Source: Arboricoccus pini (GTDB lineage Bacteria; Pseudomonadota; Alphaproteobacteria; Geminicoccales; Geminicoccaceae). Taken from it: a stretch of DNA of 64,000 nt. The notes under the pieces are model-generated. The model searched no databases and was not told the origin of the DNA. It saw nothing but the letters and a program-made list of their open reading frames with translations. Within the stretch, counting starts at the first letter, position 1. Each line of letters starts with the position of its first letter. The stretch lies in contig NZ_FYEH01000010.1 of NCBI RefSeq assembly GCF_900187945.1, forward strand, positions 1 to 64,000, read 5' to 3'. Shown here piece after piece: positions 1 through 8,899 of the stretch. The position numbers and the translations under genes are program-made.

Positions 1-1566
1 CATGCCAGGGTCGGCCGCCATGACGGCTTCTTCCAACTGGGCGGCCACTCCCTCCTCGCCGCCAAACTCGTCGCCCAGATCCGCAAAGAATGGGGCCGGA
101 ACCTGCCGCTCAAGGGCGTGTTCGAGACGCCAGAGTTGGCCCGGCTGGCAGAGCGGATCGACGCCGCCCAGCCGGTTCCGGCGCCCAAGAATATCATCCT
201 TGCGGACCGCGCGGCGCCGCTGCCGGCAAGCGGCATGCAGACCATGCTCTGGCAGTGGCAAAAGGAGCATCCCGAGAGCGGCGCCTACAATATTTGTGGC
301 GCGGCGCGTCTCAAGGGGCCACTCGATGTCGGCATGCTGCGCGCTTGCTTTGCCTATCTGGTCGAGCGGCACGAGGCTCTGCGGACGCTCGTGCGCGAGG
401 GACCGGACGGTCTGGAGCAGGTCATTTGCGAGGCGGAGCCGCTTGCCTTTGCCGTCATCGACCTTATGGAGCTGGAACCCTGGGCGGCCCTGGCCCGAGC
501 CGCCGAGCTCGCCCACGAGCAGGCATCCCGCCCGTTCGATCTTGGCCGCGAGATGCCGATCCGCATCCACCTGACGAGGCTGGGAGATGAGGACTGGGTC
601 TTCACGCTGACCCTGAACCACGCCTTCGCCGATGGTCTTTCCATGGGCATCCTGGGCGAGGAAATCCAAAGTGTCTATCAGGCGCTGATCCTGGGCGTTG
701 AGCCCCATCTTCCTGCCACGCTCCAACTGGCCGACTACGCGGCCTGGCGGCGGCAGCGGGATCGGGATCCCGAAATCCAGCGGCGTCTGAGGCTGGCGTG
801 CGCGGCCCTGCCTTCCGCCTGGTGTACCCACCCGCTGAGGCCGGATCGCCCGCGCGAACGTGCGGGCACGACAGGAGCAAGGCTGCGTTTCCAGATCCCC
901 AAGGAAGCGATTGCCGCGGTGCGGCGGCATGCCGCCGAGAACGGTGCGACCCTGGCGATGGCGACGCTGACGGCACTCGGCATCACGCTTGGCAAGCGGG
1001 CCGATTGGGCCGCCATCGGTATCGGTCTCGTGAGCGCCGATCGCGAATTGCCCGAGTTCCAGCGTGTGTTCGGCTGCCTGCTTGAGACCGAGTTCGCCAT
1101 CGTGCAGGGGGCGCCCCAGCAGTCCTTCCTGGATGTCCTGACCGCCGTTCGCGAGGAGCGACTGGCGTCCCAGGCACGCGGCACGGTGCCCTTCAGACGG
1201 ATGACAGCCGCCCTGGAGGCCGATGGTCGGCTCGAACCGGGCGCGCCGCCCTATCAGATCTCCTTCAGCTATCTGGGGCGAGGCTTTGACGGTCGGAACA
1301 TCATTCCGGGGGTCGAGGCCAGCGCCTTTGCCGTCGAGAATGCGTTCGAGGTCTTCGAGCTCGCCTTCGATTTCAACGAACGGCCGGAAGGCAGCCTCCA
1401 CGTCTCGATGGGCTATCGCCGCGAGATCTTCGCCGCATCCACGATCGAGGGCGTGGCCGCCGATTTTCGCCGGACACTCATCGCCGCAGCGACTGATCCA
1501 AGCCAGCCCCTCGGGCGATTAGCCGGTTTCGACCCAAGCGAAGCCCTGAACAATGTCGGCGCCTGA
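1..1566 (+). CDS. Non-ribosomal peptide synthetase, C-terminal part (carrier + terminal condensation domain), 5' truncated
   Basis: Only the last 521 residues are in the window; the reading frame is open to base 1. The carrier domain is recognisable by DGFFQLGGHSLLA, with the phosphopantetheine Ser as visible residue 17. A condensation domain follows (about residues 75-510). Its HHxxxDG motif reads NHAFADG at residues 206-212, so the second, catalytic His is kept and the first is Asn. No adenylation or thioesterase domain follows, so the protein ends in a terminal C domain. In NRPS families such domains can release the product by cyclisation or by transfer to an acceptor (known of the family; the role here is inferred). 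The stop overlaps the start of the N-hydroxylase gene, which indicates one operon. Neighbours point to siderophore assembly. Confidence 0.93.
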   Translation, partial: HARVGRHDGFFQLGGHSLLAAKLVAQIRKEWGRNLPLKGVFETPELARLAERIDAAQPVPAPKNIILADRAAPLPASGMQTMLWQWQKEHPESGAYNICGAARLKGPLDVGMLRACFAYLVERHEALRTLVREGPDGLEQVICEAEPLAFAVIDLMELEPWAALARAAELAHEQASRPFDLGREMPIRIHLTRLGDEDWVFTLTLNHAFADGLSMGILGEEIQSVYQALILGVEPHLPATLQLADYAAWRRQRDRDPEIQRRLRLACAALPSAWCTHPLRPDRPRERAGTTGARLRFQIPKEAIAAVRRHAAENGATLAMATLTALGITLGKRADWAAIGIGLVSADRELPEFQRVFGCLLETEFAIVQGAPQQSFLDVLTAVREERLASQARGTVPFRRMTAALEADGRLEPGAPPYQISFSYLGRGFDGRNIIPGVEASAFAVENAFEVFELAFDFNERPEGSLHVSMGYRREIFAASTIEGVAADFRRTLIAAATDPSQPLGRLAGFDPSEALNNVGA

Positions 1567-2896
1567 ACGCGCGGAAAGCGAGATGCCAGCAATGTCGATG
1601 ATGGATCTAGATCTGCTAGGCGTCGGCTTCGGCCCCGCCAATCTCGCGGTCGCGGTGGCAATGGCCGAGACGCCGGCCGCCCGCAAGCTCAATTTTCGTT
1701 TTCTCGAGCGACAAAATGAGTTCCGCTGGCACCCCGACATGATGGTCGAGGGCAGCACGGTGCAGATCTCGTTCTTGAAGGATCTGGCCACGCTGCGCGA
1801 TCCCTCGAGCCGCTTCACCTTCGTCAATTATCTCCATGCGAAGAAGCGGCTCGAGGCCTTCATCAACCTGGGTCAATCCCATCCGACCCGAGCCGAGTTC
1901 AATGATTATTTCCGTTGGGCAGCCTCGGCCTTCAAGGATCAGGTAAGCTACGGCCAGACCGTCCAGCGAATCGAGCCCGTCCGCCGACAGGGTCGCGTGT
2001 CGCAATTGCGCGTGACATCTCATGGCGCCGACGGCGCTGTGCGTGCCTTCACGACGCGCGATCTCGTGGTCGCGGTGGGCGGGCGCCCGAATTTTCCCGT
2101 GCCCTTCGCCGCGCTGGGTCGCGAGCGCGTGGTGCACACTTCGGGCTACCTCGCCGCCGCGCAGCGGCTGATCGCGGCGCATGACCGGCCCACGCGGGTG
2201 GCGGTGATTGGCGGCGGCCAGAGCGGTGCCGAGGTGTTCTACGATGTGGCGACGCGCTTCCCGCATGCCGAGGTCACGCTGGTCCTGCGCGACCACGCGC
2301 TTCGGCCGGCCGACGATAGTCCGTTCGTCAACGAGGTCTTCGATCCGAGTTTTGTCGATGTGCTGCACGGTCTGCCGATCGAGCGGCGACGGTCGCTGCT
2401 CGATTCGATGCGCAACACGAACTATTCGGTCGTCAATCTTGATCTGATCGAGCGGATCTACGCGCTCCTCTATCGCCAGCAGGTGGATGGCAACGAGCGG
2501 CATCGGCTTTTGGCCGGCCACGTGGTCGAATCCGCGAGCGAAGGAGAGAAGATCGACCTGGCACTCAGGGACACAGTCTCGGGCGAGGCCGCCTTGCATC
2601 GTTTCGATCTCGTCATGCTGGCGACGGGATATCGCTACGACGCGCATCAACGACTTCTCGAAGGACTGGCCGACGATCTCGATGGCTTCGAGGTCGACCG
2701 ATTCTATCGGCTGAAGACGCCGCCTTCCTACAGCTCACGGATCTACCTGCTGGGCTGCAACGAGGACACGCATGGGCTCTCCGATACCCTGCTCTCGATC
2801 CTTCCCCGACGTGCCGGGGAAATGGTCGAAGACATGATCGGAGAATACGTTCTAGAAAAACCTATGCCATCGATGGTTTCATCGATGAACAGGTAA
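1553..2896 (+). CDS. L-ornithine N5- / L-lysine N6-monooxygenase (SidA/PvdA/IucD family)
   Basis: This 447-residue flavoprotein should hydroxylate the side-chain amine of ornithine or lysine with NADPH and O2, the first step towards a hydroxamate iron ligand. The N-terminal FAD motif GVGFGPANL lies at residues 23-31. RWHPDMM and the FLKDL stretch are typical of the family. An NADPH-binding VIGGGQSGAE motif lies near residue 220 and the C-terminal ATGYRY motif near residue 355. Length matches PvdA. The first ATG overlaps the NRPS stop; in-frame ATGs at 1583 and 1592 are alternative starts. Ornithine versus lysine cannot be settled by eye. The adjacent acetyltransferase would acylate the product. 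Confidence 0.93.
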   Translation: MSAPERAESEMPAMSMMDLDLLGVGFGPANLAVAVAMAETPAARKLNFRFLERQNEFRWHPDMMVEGSTVQISFLKDLATLRDPSSRFTFVNYLHAKKRLEAFINLGQSHPTRAEFNDYFRWAASAFKDQVSYGQTVQRIEPVRRQGRVSQLRVTSHGADGAVRAFTTRDLVVAVGGRPNFPVPFAALGRERVVHTSGYLAAAQRLIAAHDRPTRVAVIGGGQSGAEVFYDVATRFPHAEVTLVLRDHALRPADDSPFVNEVFDPSFVDVLHGLPIERRRSLLDSMRNTNYSVVNLDLIERIYALLYRQQVDGNERHRLLAGHVVESASEGEKIDLALRDTVSGEAALHRFDLVMLATGYRYDAHQRLLEGLADDLDGFEVDRFYRLKTPPSYSSRIYLLGCNEDTHGLSDTLLSILPRRAGEMVEDMIGEYVLEKPMPSMVSSMNR

Positions 2897-2923
2897 ACAA
2901 AATCTAAACAATAAAAAGAAGAT

Positions 2924-2950
2924 ACTTGGATAAACCACAATAATCCAAGT
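2924..2950. promoter_or_regulatory. 8-bp inverted repeat (stem-loop) upstream of the TonB receptor gene
   Basis: ACTTGGAT (2924-2931) and ATCCAAGT (2943-2950) form a perfect inverted repeat around an 11-base A-rich loop. It lies in the only AT-rich gap of the plus-strand operon, directly before the receptor start. It could be an operator, an attenuator or a weak processing hairpin. No U-tract follows, so it is not a classical terminator. Confidence 0.45.
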
Positions 2951-2963
2951 GCAAGTGTTAACA

Positions 2964-5204
2964 ATGGGGAAACGGGATTTGGCTAGGGACGTTTTACGCA
3001 AGGGTGCCTGGGGCATCGCATTGCCGGTATCTGTATTATTTGGCGCCCTGGATGATGCGGGCGCGCAGGAGGCCGGCGTGAGCGCGCTGGGCGAAATCAA
3101 GGTGGAGGGCCAGAGCGTCGCTGGCGAGGACGGCGGCAAGGGCCCGGTCGACGGCTTTGTCGCCAAGACCTCGACCGCCGGCAGCAAGACGGACACGCCG
3201 ATCATCGAGACGCCGCAGGCGATCACGGTCATCGGTCGCGACCGGATGGAGACGCTCCAGGCCACCAGCACCAACGAGGCCATCCGCTACGCGCCCGGTA
3301 TCGCCGTCGACGTCTACGGCCCCGATACACGCTCCGACAATTACCTGACGATCCGCGGTCTGCCCGGCAATTTCTACCAGGACGGGCTGCGGCTGCCCGT
3401 GACCAGGCCCTATGCCAGCTACCGTGTCGATCCGTGGATGCTGGACCGCATCGAGATTTTGCGCGGACCGGCCTCGATCCTCTACGGCCAAGGGGGCCCG
3501 GGCGGTACCATCAACTACGTCTCCAAACGTCCCGAGGACACGCCGCATACCATCATCGAGCAACAGTTCGGCAATCGTCGTCGCCTGGAGACAGCGATCG
3601 ATCAAAACGGCTTGATCGACAAGGCCGGCAAGTGGAGCTATCGGATCAACGCCCTGGGCAGCCGGAGCGATCTGGGTGGCGGTGATCCCTATACGGGGCA
3701 ACGTGTGGCTGTCGCCCCCTCGCTCTCCTTCAAGCCTAACGACCAGACCTCGTTGACGGCCTTTGCCAGCTATCTCCACGACGATACCAGCATCTCCTCC
3801 AACTTCCTGCCGGCGCGCGGCACCGTCCTGCCCAACCCGAATGGCAGGATTTCGCGCAATCAATGGACGGGCGACCGGGACTACGACGAGTATAAGAAGG
3901 AGCAATGGTCACTCGGCTACGAGTTCGAGCACCATTTCAACTCGATGTTTACCATCAGGCAGAATCTTCGCTATTCCAGCGTCGATTCGGACATCAAGAC
4001 GGTCTATGGCGCAGACCTGCTGCCATCGAGCTACGATCGTACGCTGAGTTATCTGAACCGCTACGCCGTCGGCGGCAACGTCAAGTCGAAGGCGCTCACG
4101 ATCGACAATCAGCTGGAGACTAAGCTCGATACGGGTCCGGCCAGGCACACATTCCTGCTGGGTGTCGATTTCCTTCGAGAAAAGAGCAGCGACCATCAAG
4201 ACTTCCGCTACGGCGACCCGCTCAATCTCTATACGGGCCAGTCGATCGCCTATCCCTTGAAAAACCCGACGCTCGGCATTCGCGGCGAAGACCAGACCGT
4301 TACGCAGACGGGGGTCTACGTTCAAGATCAGGTCAAGCTCTGGGAAAAACTGGTGATCACAGGCGGCATCCGCTTCGATGCCGCGACCAATGACTACAAA
4401 GATGTGACCGATGCCTCGCTGCCGGGTGATCGCGCCGCGATCAACAAGGCCAAGGCCAGGGACCATGACTGGTCGCCGCGCATCGGTGCCGTCTACCTCT
4501 TCGACAACGGTCTAGCGCCCTACGCCAGCTACACCGAATCCTTCTCCATGAACGCGGGTTCGGAATACGACCTTTCGACGCGCAAGACGAACGGCGATCC
4601 CTTCGCGCCCAGCAGCGGTAAGCAGCGGGAGGTCGGCCTGCGCTGGCAGCCGCCCGGCACGCGCCATTCCTTCACCGCCTCCTATTTCGACCTCGATCAG
4701 ACCAACGTCGTCTCGGGCTCCGCTCGAACGGCCTATGCCGAGGACCTGCGCTCGCGCGGCTTCGAACTCGAGGCCCTCATGCAGTTCGACCTCGGTGTCC
4801 GCGTCATTGCCTCCTACACGCATCAAAACGTGAAGGTCAGCGACAGCGAGAGCCGGCCGCAGGACGTGGGCAACCACCCGACGGCCGTACCCTCCGACAT
4901 GGCCCAGCTCTGGAGCGACTACACGTTTCAAGACGGCTTATTGAAGGGCTTTCGATTTGGCGGTGGCGTCCGCTGGACCGGCAGCACCAATGGCGGCACC
5001 GACAGCACGAGCGGCGAGAAGGTCAAGGTCCCCGATTTCGCGCTGTTTGACGCGGGTATTTCCTACGACATCAAGAACTGGCGCTTTGCTCTGAACGCCT
5101 CGAACCTGACCGACAAGACCTACGTCTCCGGTTGCGGCGATCCGACGTCATGCTTCTATGGCCCCGGCCGGCTGATTCTGGGCAGCGTGAGGTATTCCTT
5201 TTGA
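2964..5204 (+). CDS. TonB-dependent siderophore receptor
   Basis: An outer-membrane receptor of 746 residues that would import the ferric siderophore using TonB energy. It starts with a Sec-type signal (basic MGKRDLARDVLRKG, hydrophobic stretch, cleavage near GAQEA), then a possible TonB box around LGEIKVEG. The plug domain has ETPQAITVIGRD, a region around YLTIRGLPG and the hallmark LRGPASILYGQG. The barrel ends in the expected aromatic C-terminus VRYSF. An in-frame GTG at 2949 is an alternative start, but the ATG at 2964 gives the better signal peptide. It lies between the N-hydroxylase and the acetyltransferase in the siderophore operon. The FhuA/FpvA-like TIGR01783 type is most likely. 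Confidence 0.95.
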   Translation: MGKRDLARDVLRKGAWGIALPVSVLFGALDDAGAQEAGVSALGEIKVEGQSVAGEDGGKGPVDGFVAKTSTAGSKTDTPIIETPQAITVIGRDRMETLQATSTNEAIRYAPGIAVDVYGPDTRSDNYLTIRGLPGNFYQDGLRLPVTRPYASYRVDPWMLDRIEILRGPASILYGQGGPGGTINYVSKRPEDTPHTIIEQQFGNRRRLETAIDQNGLIDKAGKWSYRINALGSRSDLGGGDPYTGQRVAVAPSLSFKPNDQTSLTAFASYLHDDTSISSNFLPARGTVLPNPNGRISRNQWTGDRDYDEYKKEQWSLGYEFEHHFNSMFTIRQNLRYSSVDSDIKTVYGADLLPSSYDRTLSYLNRYAVGGNVKSKALTIDNQLETKLDTGPARHTFLLGVDFLREKSSDHQDFRYGDPLNLYTGQSIAYPLKNPTLGIRGEDQTVTQTGVYVQDQVKLWEKLVITGGIRFDAATNDYKDVTDASLPGDRAAINKAKARDHDWSPRIGAVYLFDNGLAPYASYTESFSMNAGSEYDLSTRKTNGDPFAPSSGKQREVGLRWQPPGTRHSFTASYFDLDQTNVVSGSARTAYAEDLRSRGFELEALMQFDLGVRVIASYTHQNVKVSDSESRPQDVGNHPTAVPSDMAQLWSDYTFQDGLLKGFRFGGGVRWTGSTNGGTDSTSGEKVKVPDFALFDAGISYDIKNWRFALNASNLTDKTYVSGCGDPTSCFYGPGRLILGSVRYSF

Positions 5205-6259
5205 TGAACGTGCCAATGACCGACGGTGCTGCTGCTCAGCTTTCGCCATTCGACCTGATGCTGGCTGACGGACGGCGCGTGTCGGTCGCCGTCGGTGGCG
5301 AGGAAGCGATCCTGCTGCTCGACGGCCAGACAAGCCTCGTCCTGGCAACGACAGCACCCGACCGCTTCGAAGCCAGGGTCGCGCCCGACCGCGCGTTTCC
5401 CGCCGCCGCCTTCCTGCCGCTTCTTGCCCACAAATTCTCGCATCGCCAGCGACCGGACAAGATCACCTTGTCACTGCCCGCTTCGGTGGATTGGGCCAGG
5501 GAGGCCGTGCGGGCTGGCGTGTTCCAGACAGTCTCGAGTGCGGACGGCATGACGACGCTCAGCGTCGACCGAGGAGCCTTCTGGCAGCTCCCACAGCCCT
5601 GGCTCGCCGGCACGACCAGCGCCACGACGCCGCTTGTCTACGTCATGACGGACGGCAAGCGGCACCCCAGGCGACCGGCAAAGCCCGTCGGCAACGTCTA
5701 TCGACGTTACATGCCGCGGCTGGCGACGACATTCTCCATGCGGGCGATTGATATCGATCGCGACGTCGAGATCTTCAATCGATGGATGAATCTCGACAGC
5801 GTCGCCGAGTTCTGGAACGAGCGGGGCTCCCTCGATGAGCACCGCGCCTATCTCCAGAAGGTGATGGACGACCCCCACACGATCAGCATGTTCGGCTGTT
5901 TCGATGACGAACCCTTCGCCTATTTCGAGGTCTACTGGGCGAAGGAGGATCGGATCGCCCCTTTCTATGACGTCGACGATTATGATCGGGGGGCCCATCT
6001 TCTGGTCGGCGATCCACGTCATCAGGGTCCTCGCAAGGTCGAGGCCTGGTTTCGCGCACTCAACCATTATCTCTTCCTCGACGACCCCAGGACGCGTCGC
6101 GTCGTCGGTGACCCACGCATCGACCATGTGCGCTGGATCGACTACATGCAAAGGCAGGGCCTTGTCCGGTTGAAGGAGTTCGATCTGCCGCACAAGCGCT
6201 CCGCCCTCATCCTGGCCGAGCGCGAGACCTTTTTCGGGCCGCCCTGGGGTGGCGTTTAA
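5204..6259 (+). CDS. GNAT-type siderophore N-acyltransferase (IucB/AlcB family)
   Basis: 351 residues. The ATG overlaps the receptor stop (TGATG), so the two are translationally coupled. The C-terminal half (from about residue 180) is the IucB/AlcB/RhbD acyltransferase domain, with the characteristic YWAKEDRIAPFYD stretch, the GAHLLVGDP segment and a terminal block rich in charged residues. The family transfers acetyl (or a similar acyl group) from acyl-CoA to N-hydroxylysine or N-hydroxyornithine, completing the hydroxamate. The N-terminal ~150 residues are a less conserved extension also found in such proteins. It is the last gene of the plus-strand siderophore operon; about 280 bases without a recognisable gene follow. 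Confidence 0.9.
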   Translation: MNVPMTDGAAAQLSPFDLMLADGRRVSVAVGGEEAILLLDGQTSLVLATTAPDRFEARVAPDRAFPAAAFLPLLAHKFSHRQRPDKITLSLPASVDWAREAVRAGVFQTVSSADGMTTLSVDRGAFWQLPQPWLAGTTSATTPLVYVMTDGKRHPRRPAKPVGNVYRRYMPRLATTFSMRAIDIDRDVEIFNRWMNLDSVAEFWNERGSLDEHRAYLQKVMDDPHTISMFGCFDDEPFAYFEVYWAKEDRIAPFYDVDDYDRGAHLLVGDPRHQGPRKVEAWFRALNHYLFLDDPRTRRVVGDPRIDHVRWIDYMQRQGLVRLKEFDLPHKRSALILAERETFFGPPWGGV

Positions 6260-6540
6260 ATGCTGTCGAGGCCGTCCGCATGTCGAGCAGGCGGCTGCCC
6301 GGCAAAGCCGGACCAACCGTTGCCGCGGTCCAAGCCCAGATTCCGTTGACGGACGCAGGGCGCGGATAAAACAAAGTCTCAGTATCATACAGTCGGGCGG
6401 GGGCAACCCATGTCGGCGCCCGGACCGGCAAGCGTCGATTAACGCGGCACGCTGCAGCTACGGGAAGAGAGTGCTAAGCCGAACATGCGTTTCGATCCGA
6501 TGGAGGCTCAAGCGAAACATCGGCCGGACGCAAAGCCTGC

Positions 6541-7383
6541 TCAGACGGGCGTTCCAGGTTTGATGTCGTAAGCTTTCTGTACGATCTCCGGGCGCCGCCC
6601 GAGTCCGTCCGTGACCTTGCGTGTCCAAACCGCCTCGAGCTGTTTGCGCTGCTGGCCGATGATCTCCTTCGGTTCGACGTTACGATAACTGACGATGTCT
6701 CCCGTAATCACGCCGATCGTCGTCTCGAAGACAGGCTCTGGATCATATTGTTCATGCGGGAACGCGATCTGACTATAGTCGTACAGGCGTTCCGATGGAT
6801 CGTCTTCCCAGCTCTTCCAGGTTTCGAACATGCGATCGTTGAAACCTGTCAGGAACGGCCCGGGATTGATCGTCGCGACCTCGATGCCGAACTCCCGCAT
6901 TTCCTGGCTCAAAGCATCCGCGATGGCTTCGACAGCATGCTTGGACGAGGCGTAGGCGCCGGCGAACGGGTCTGTAGTGAGACCTGCGACGGACGACATG
7001 AAGACGATTTTGCCTTTTTTCTTCGCGACCATCTTCTTGACGATCAGTTGCGTCAGCATCACCGGGCCAACGATGTTGACCTCATACTGGCGGCGCAGAT
7101 TTTCAGCCGGAATATCAGCGACAGCACCGCCTTCCGAGATGCCTGCGTTGTTCAGCAACACGTCCACGTCCCAGCCTGAAGCCTTGCGACGGTCACCATC
7201 GTGTGTGACGTCGAGCTTCTCGACCTGAAGGCTCACGCCGCGACGTTCCGCTTCCTGCGCCAGTGCATGGATCTGCGCGACGATCTCGACACCGGCGATT
7301 ACCTCGAGACCCCTGGCGGCCAGCCGGAGTGCCACCTCTTTGCCAAAGCCGCTGCCCGCGCCGGTTACGAGTACGGTCGTCAT
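6541..7383 (-). CDS. Short-chain dehydrogenase/reductase
   Basis: A classical SDR of 280 residues. The NAD(P)-binding TGAGSGFG lies at residues 7-14 and is followed by the NNAG motif. The active-site Ser is in the MSSVAG region and Tyr/Lys are in YASSK. The extended C-terminus after PGPFLTGF is long and Trp/Tyr-rich, which suggests a specific but unidentifiable substrate. It sits between the two halves of the siderophore locus, has no tight neighbours and reads opposite to the NRPS operon. A role in the siderophore is not supported; it may be an insertion of unrelated metabolism. Confidence 0.88.
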   Translation of the reverse strand: MTTVLVTGAGSGFGKEVALRLAARGLEVIAGVEIVAQIHALAQEAERRGVSLQVEKLDVTHDGDRRKASGWDVDVLLNNAGISEGGAVADIPAENLRRQYEVNIVGPVMLTQLIVKKMVAKKKGKIVFMSSVAGLTTDPFAGAYASSKHAVEAIADALSQEMREFGIEVATINPGPFLTGFNDRMFETWKSWEDDPSERLYDYSQIAFPHEQYDPEPVFETTIGVITGDIVSYRNVEPKEIIGQQRKQLEAVWTRKVTDGLGRRPEIVQKAYDIKPGTPV

Positions 7384-7975
7384 GGTATGTCCTTTCCGAG
7401 TTCCGGATTAAGCAGGTTCAAGACGCTCACTGCGCCACCGCTGCGGCTACGTTCTGATCCTGCCAGCCAGATCCTCCGTTCAATCCCACCTTGCCCACCA
7501 GCTTATCGCCAAAGTCGAGCGGTACCCCCCGGCGAAAGTGATGATCCGCCCGTCGATCGAGTCGGCGATCCATACAACCGGCGGCCGGGCGGGGCATTCT
7601 GCTATCCCGCGAACGCGCCAGATTGAAAAAGGTTGGGCCGTCTGGCCAATGCCATCAATGAATTGTTTGTGATTCAGCCATTCATTGAAAGTGGGGGACA
7701 TCCATGAAGCTTTCCCGCCCCCGCCATTTCCGCGCCTTGATCGAAGAAGGACCCGATCTGCTACCAGGTCGACCTTCCCATCTTGATCCTTCAGCCAATG
7801 CTCGGCCGATCCGCAAAAGAAGCTGTTCGAGGCGGTGTTCGACGCCGGTAATCTTCTAGGTCAACGGTCTCAGGTCCATTCAGGTTGCCCTTTTGACCCG
7901 CCTAGATGCGGTCGTAACCGCTCGGGACGAGCATGGTCAGCTTGCCAGCTCTTCTCCTGCCCGTTGCCAGGCTCT
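7384..7975. other. Gene-poor stretch, no convincing gene
   Basis: Short open frames occur on both strands, including an ATG-led 51-codon frame at 7704 (plus), but none has recognisable motifs or good coding character. It separates the SDR from the FhuD-like gene and may hold decayed sequence. No terminator-like hairpin was clear. Confidence 0.5.
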
Positions 7976-8899
7976 TTAAGGTGCCGCCAGGACCATGTCG
8001 GTCAGCCGCGTTGCGAGATGCCGGGCCGAAGCCGGACCGCCAAAGTTCCAGATATTACGCTCGATCAGCGTGACCCGCCCTTGAGCAAGGGCCGGCACAT
8101 GGGCCCAGGCAGCACTTTTGGTCTTGGCCGCGAGGTCGACCTGCGGACCGGAATAGCTGACCAGGGCGATGTCGACGTCGTCCAGCGCTAGCAATTCCTG
8201 CGAGGTCAGCACCCTGACCCCGTCGCGGCCACGATCCTTCGGCCAGAAATCCAGGCCCAGGCGCTGGGCCAACCCCGCCGACATGCTGTTGGCCGTAAAC
8301 ACCCAATAGGTGTCGAGACCACCCAGTTCCTGCAGCACCACGAGCCGACGCCCGCTCCGCCCGGCCTGAGCCAGACGGGCCGCGTCCTCCGCGATCGAGC
8401 GCTCGACCTCGGCGCGGATCTTTGCCGCCTCTGGATCCCGGCCGACATAGGCGCCAATCATGCCGATGAGTTCGAGCACGGCATCCAGTTGCGTGCCGGT
8501 CTGGCCAACGCCGAATTCCAAGAGCACGGTGGGTGCCAGGCTTTCGAGAACGTCGAAGAGTGGCGCGTGGCGGTAGGCGAGGCCGATGATGAGGTCCGGC
8601 TTCAGTCGCGCGATCGCCTCCAGGCTAGGCTGCTGCCGCGTCCCGACATCGGTCACGCCCGCCAGTCGATCGAGCTCCAGGCCGATCCAGCCGGGATAAT
8701 ATTTCGGGTCCGACATGCCGATGGGCGGCCGGTCCAGCATTGCCAGCGTTTCGGCAATCAGGAACTCCAGCGCCACAACGCGCGTGGCGACCCTCGGAAG
8801 TGTCCGCGACTGGCGCAGGGCCAGGGTGTCTTCCGCCATTGCCGGCGAAACGCTCAGCGAGGCGATCAGGGTCAGGATGTCGCGACGGGAGGGCATCAT
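7976..8899 (-). CDS. fhuD: Iron-siderophore ABC transporter substrate-binding protein (FhuD-like)
   Basis: 307 residues. The N-terminus MMPSRRDILTLIA is Tat-like (SRRDIL), as in many FhuD proteins. The periplasmic binding fold shows RVVALE near the start, GTRQQPSLEAI and LKPDLIIG. It delivers the ferric siderophore to FhuB. The start overlaps the FhuB stop (ATGA), so it is co-translated with the permease and is the last gene of the minus-strand siderophore operon. FhuD-type proteins bind hydroxamate siderophores, consistent with the N-hydroxylase and acetyltransferase nearby. An ATG one codon later is equally possible. Confidence 0.9.
   Translation of the reverse strand: MMPSRRDILTLIASLSVSPAMAEDTLALRQSRTLPRVATRVVALEFLIAETLAMLDRPPIGMSDPKYYPGWIGLELDRLAGVTDVGTRQQPSLEAIARLKPDLIIGLAYRHAPLFDVLESLAPTVLLEFGVGQTGTQLDAVLELIGMIGAYVGRDPEAAKIRAEVERSIAEDAARLAQAGRSGRRLVVLQELGGLDTYWVFTANSMSAGLAQRLGLDFWPKDRGRDGVRVLTSQELLALDDVDIALVSYSGPQVDLAAKTKSAAWAHVPALAQGRVTLIERNIWNFGGPASARHLATRLTDMVLAAP

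Noticed and set aside
1616-2650. A 344-codon minus-strand frame opposite the N-hydroxylase
   Set aside because: It is antisense to a gene with full FAD and NADPH motifs and has a shadow-like composition with no recognisable motif.
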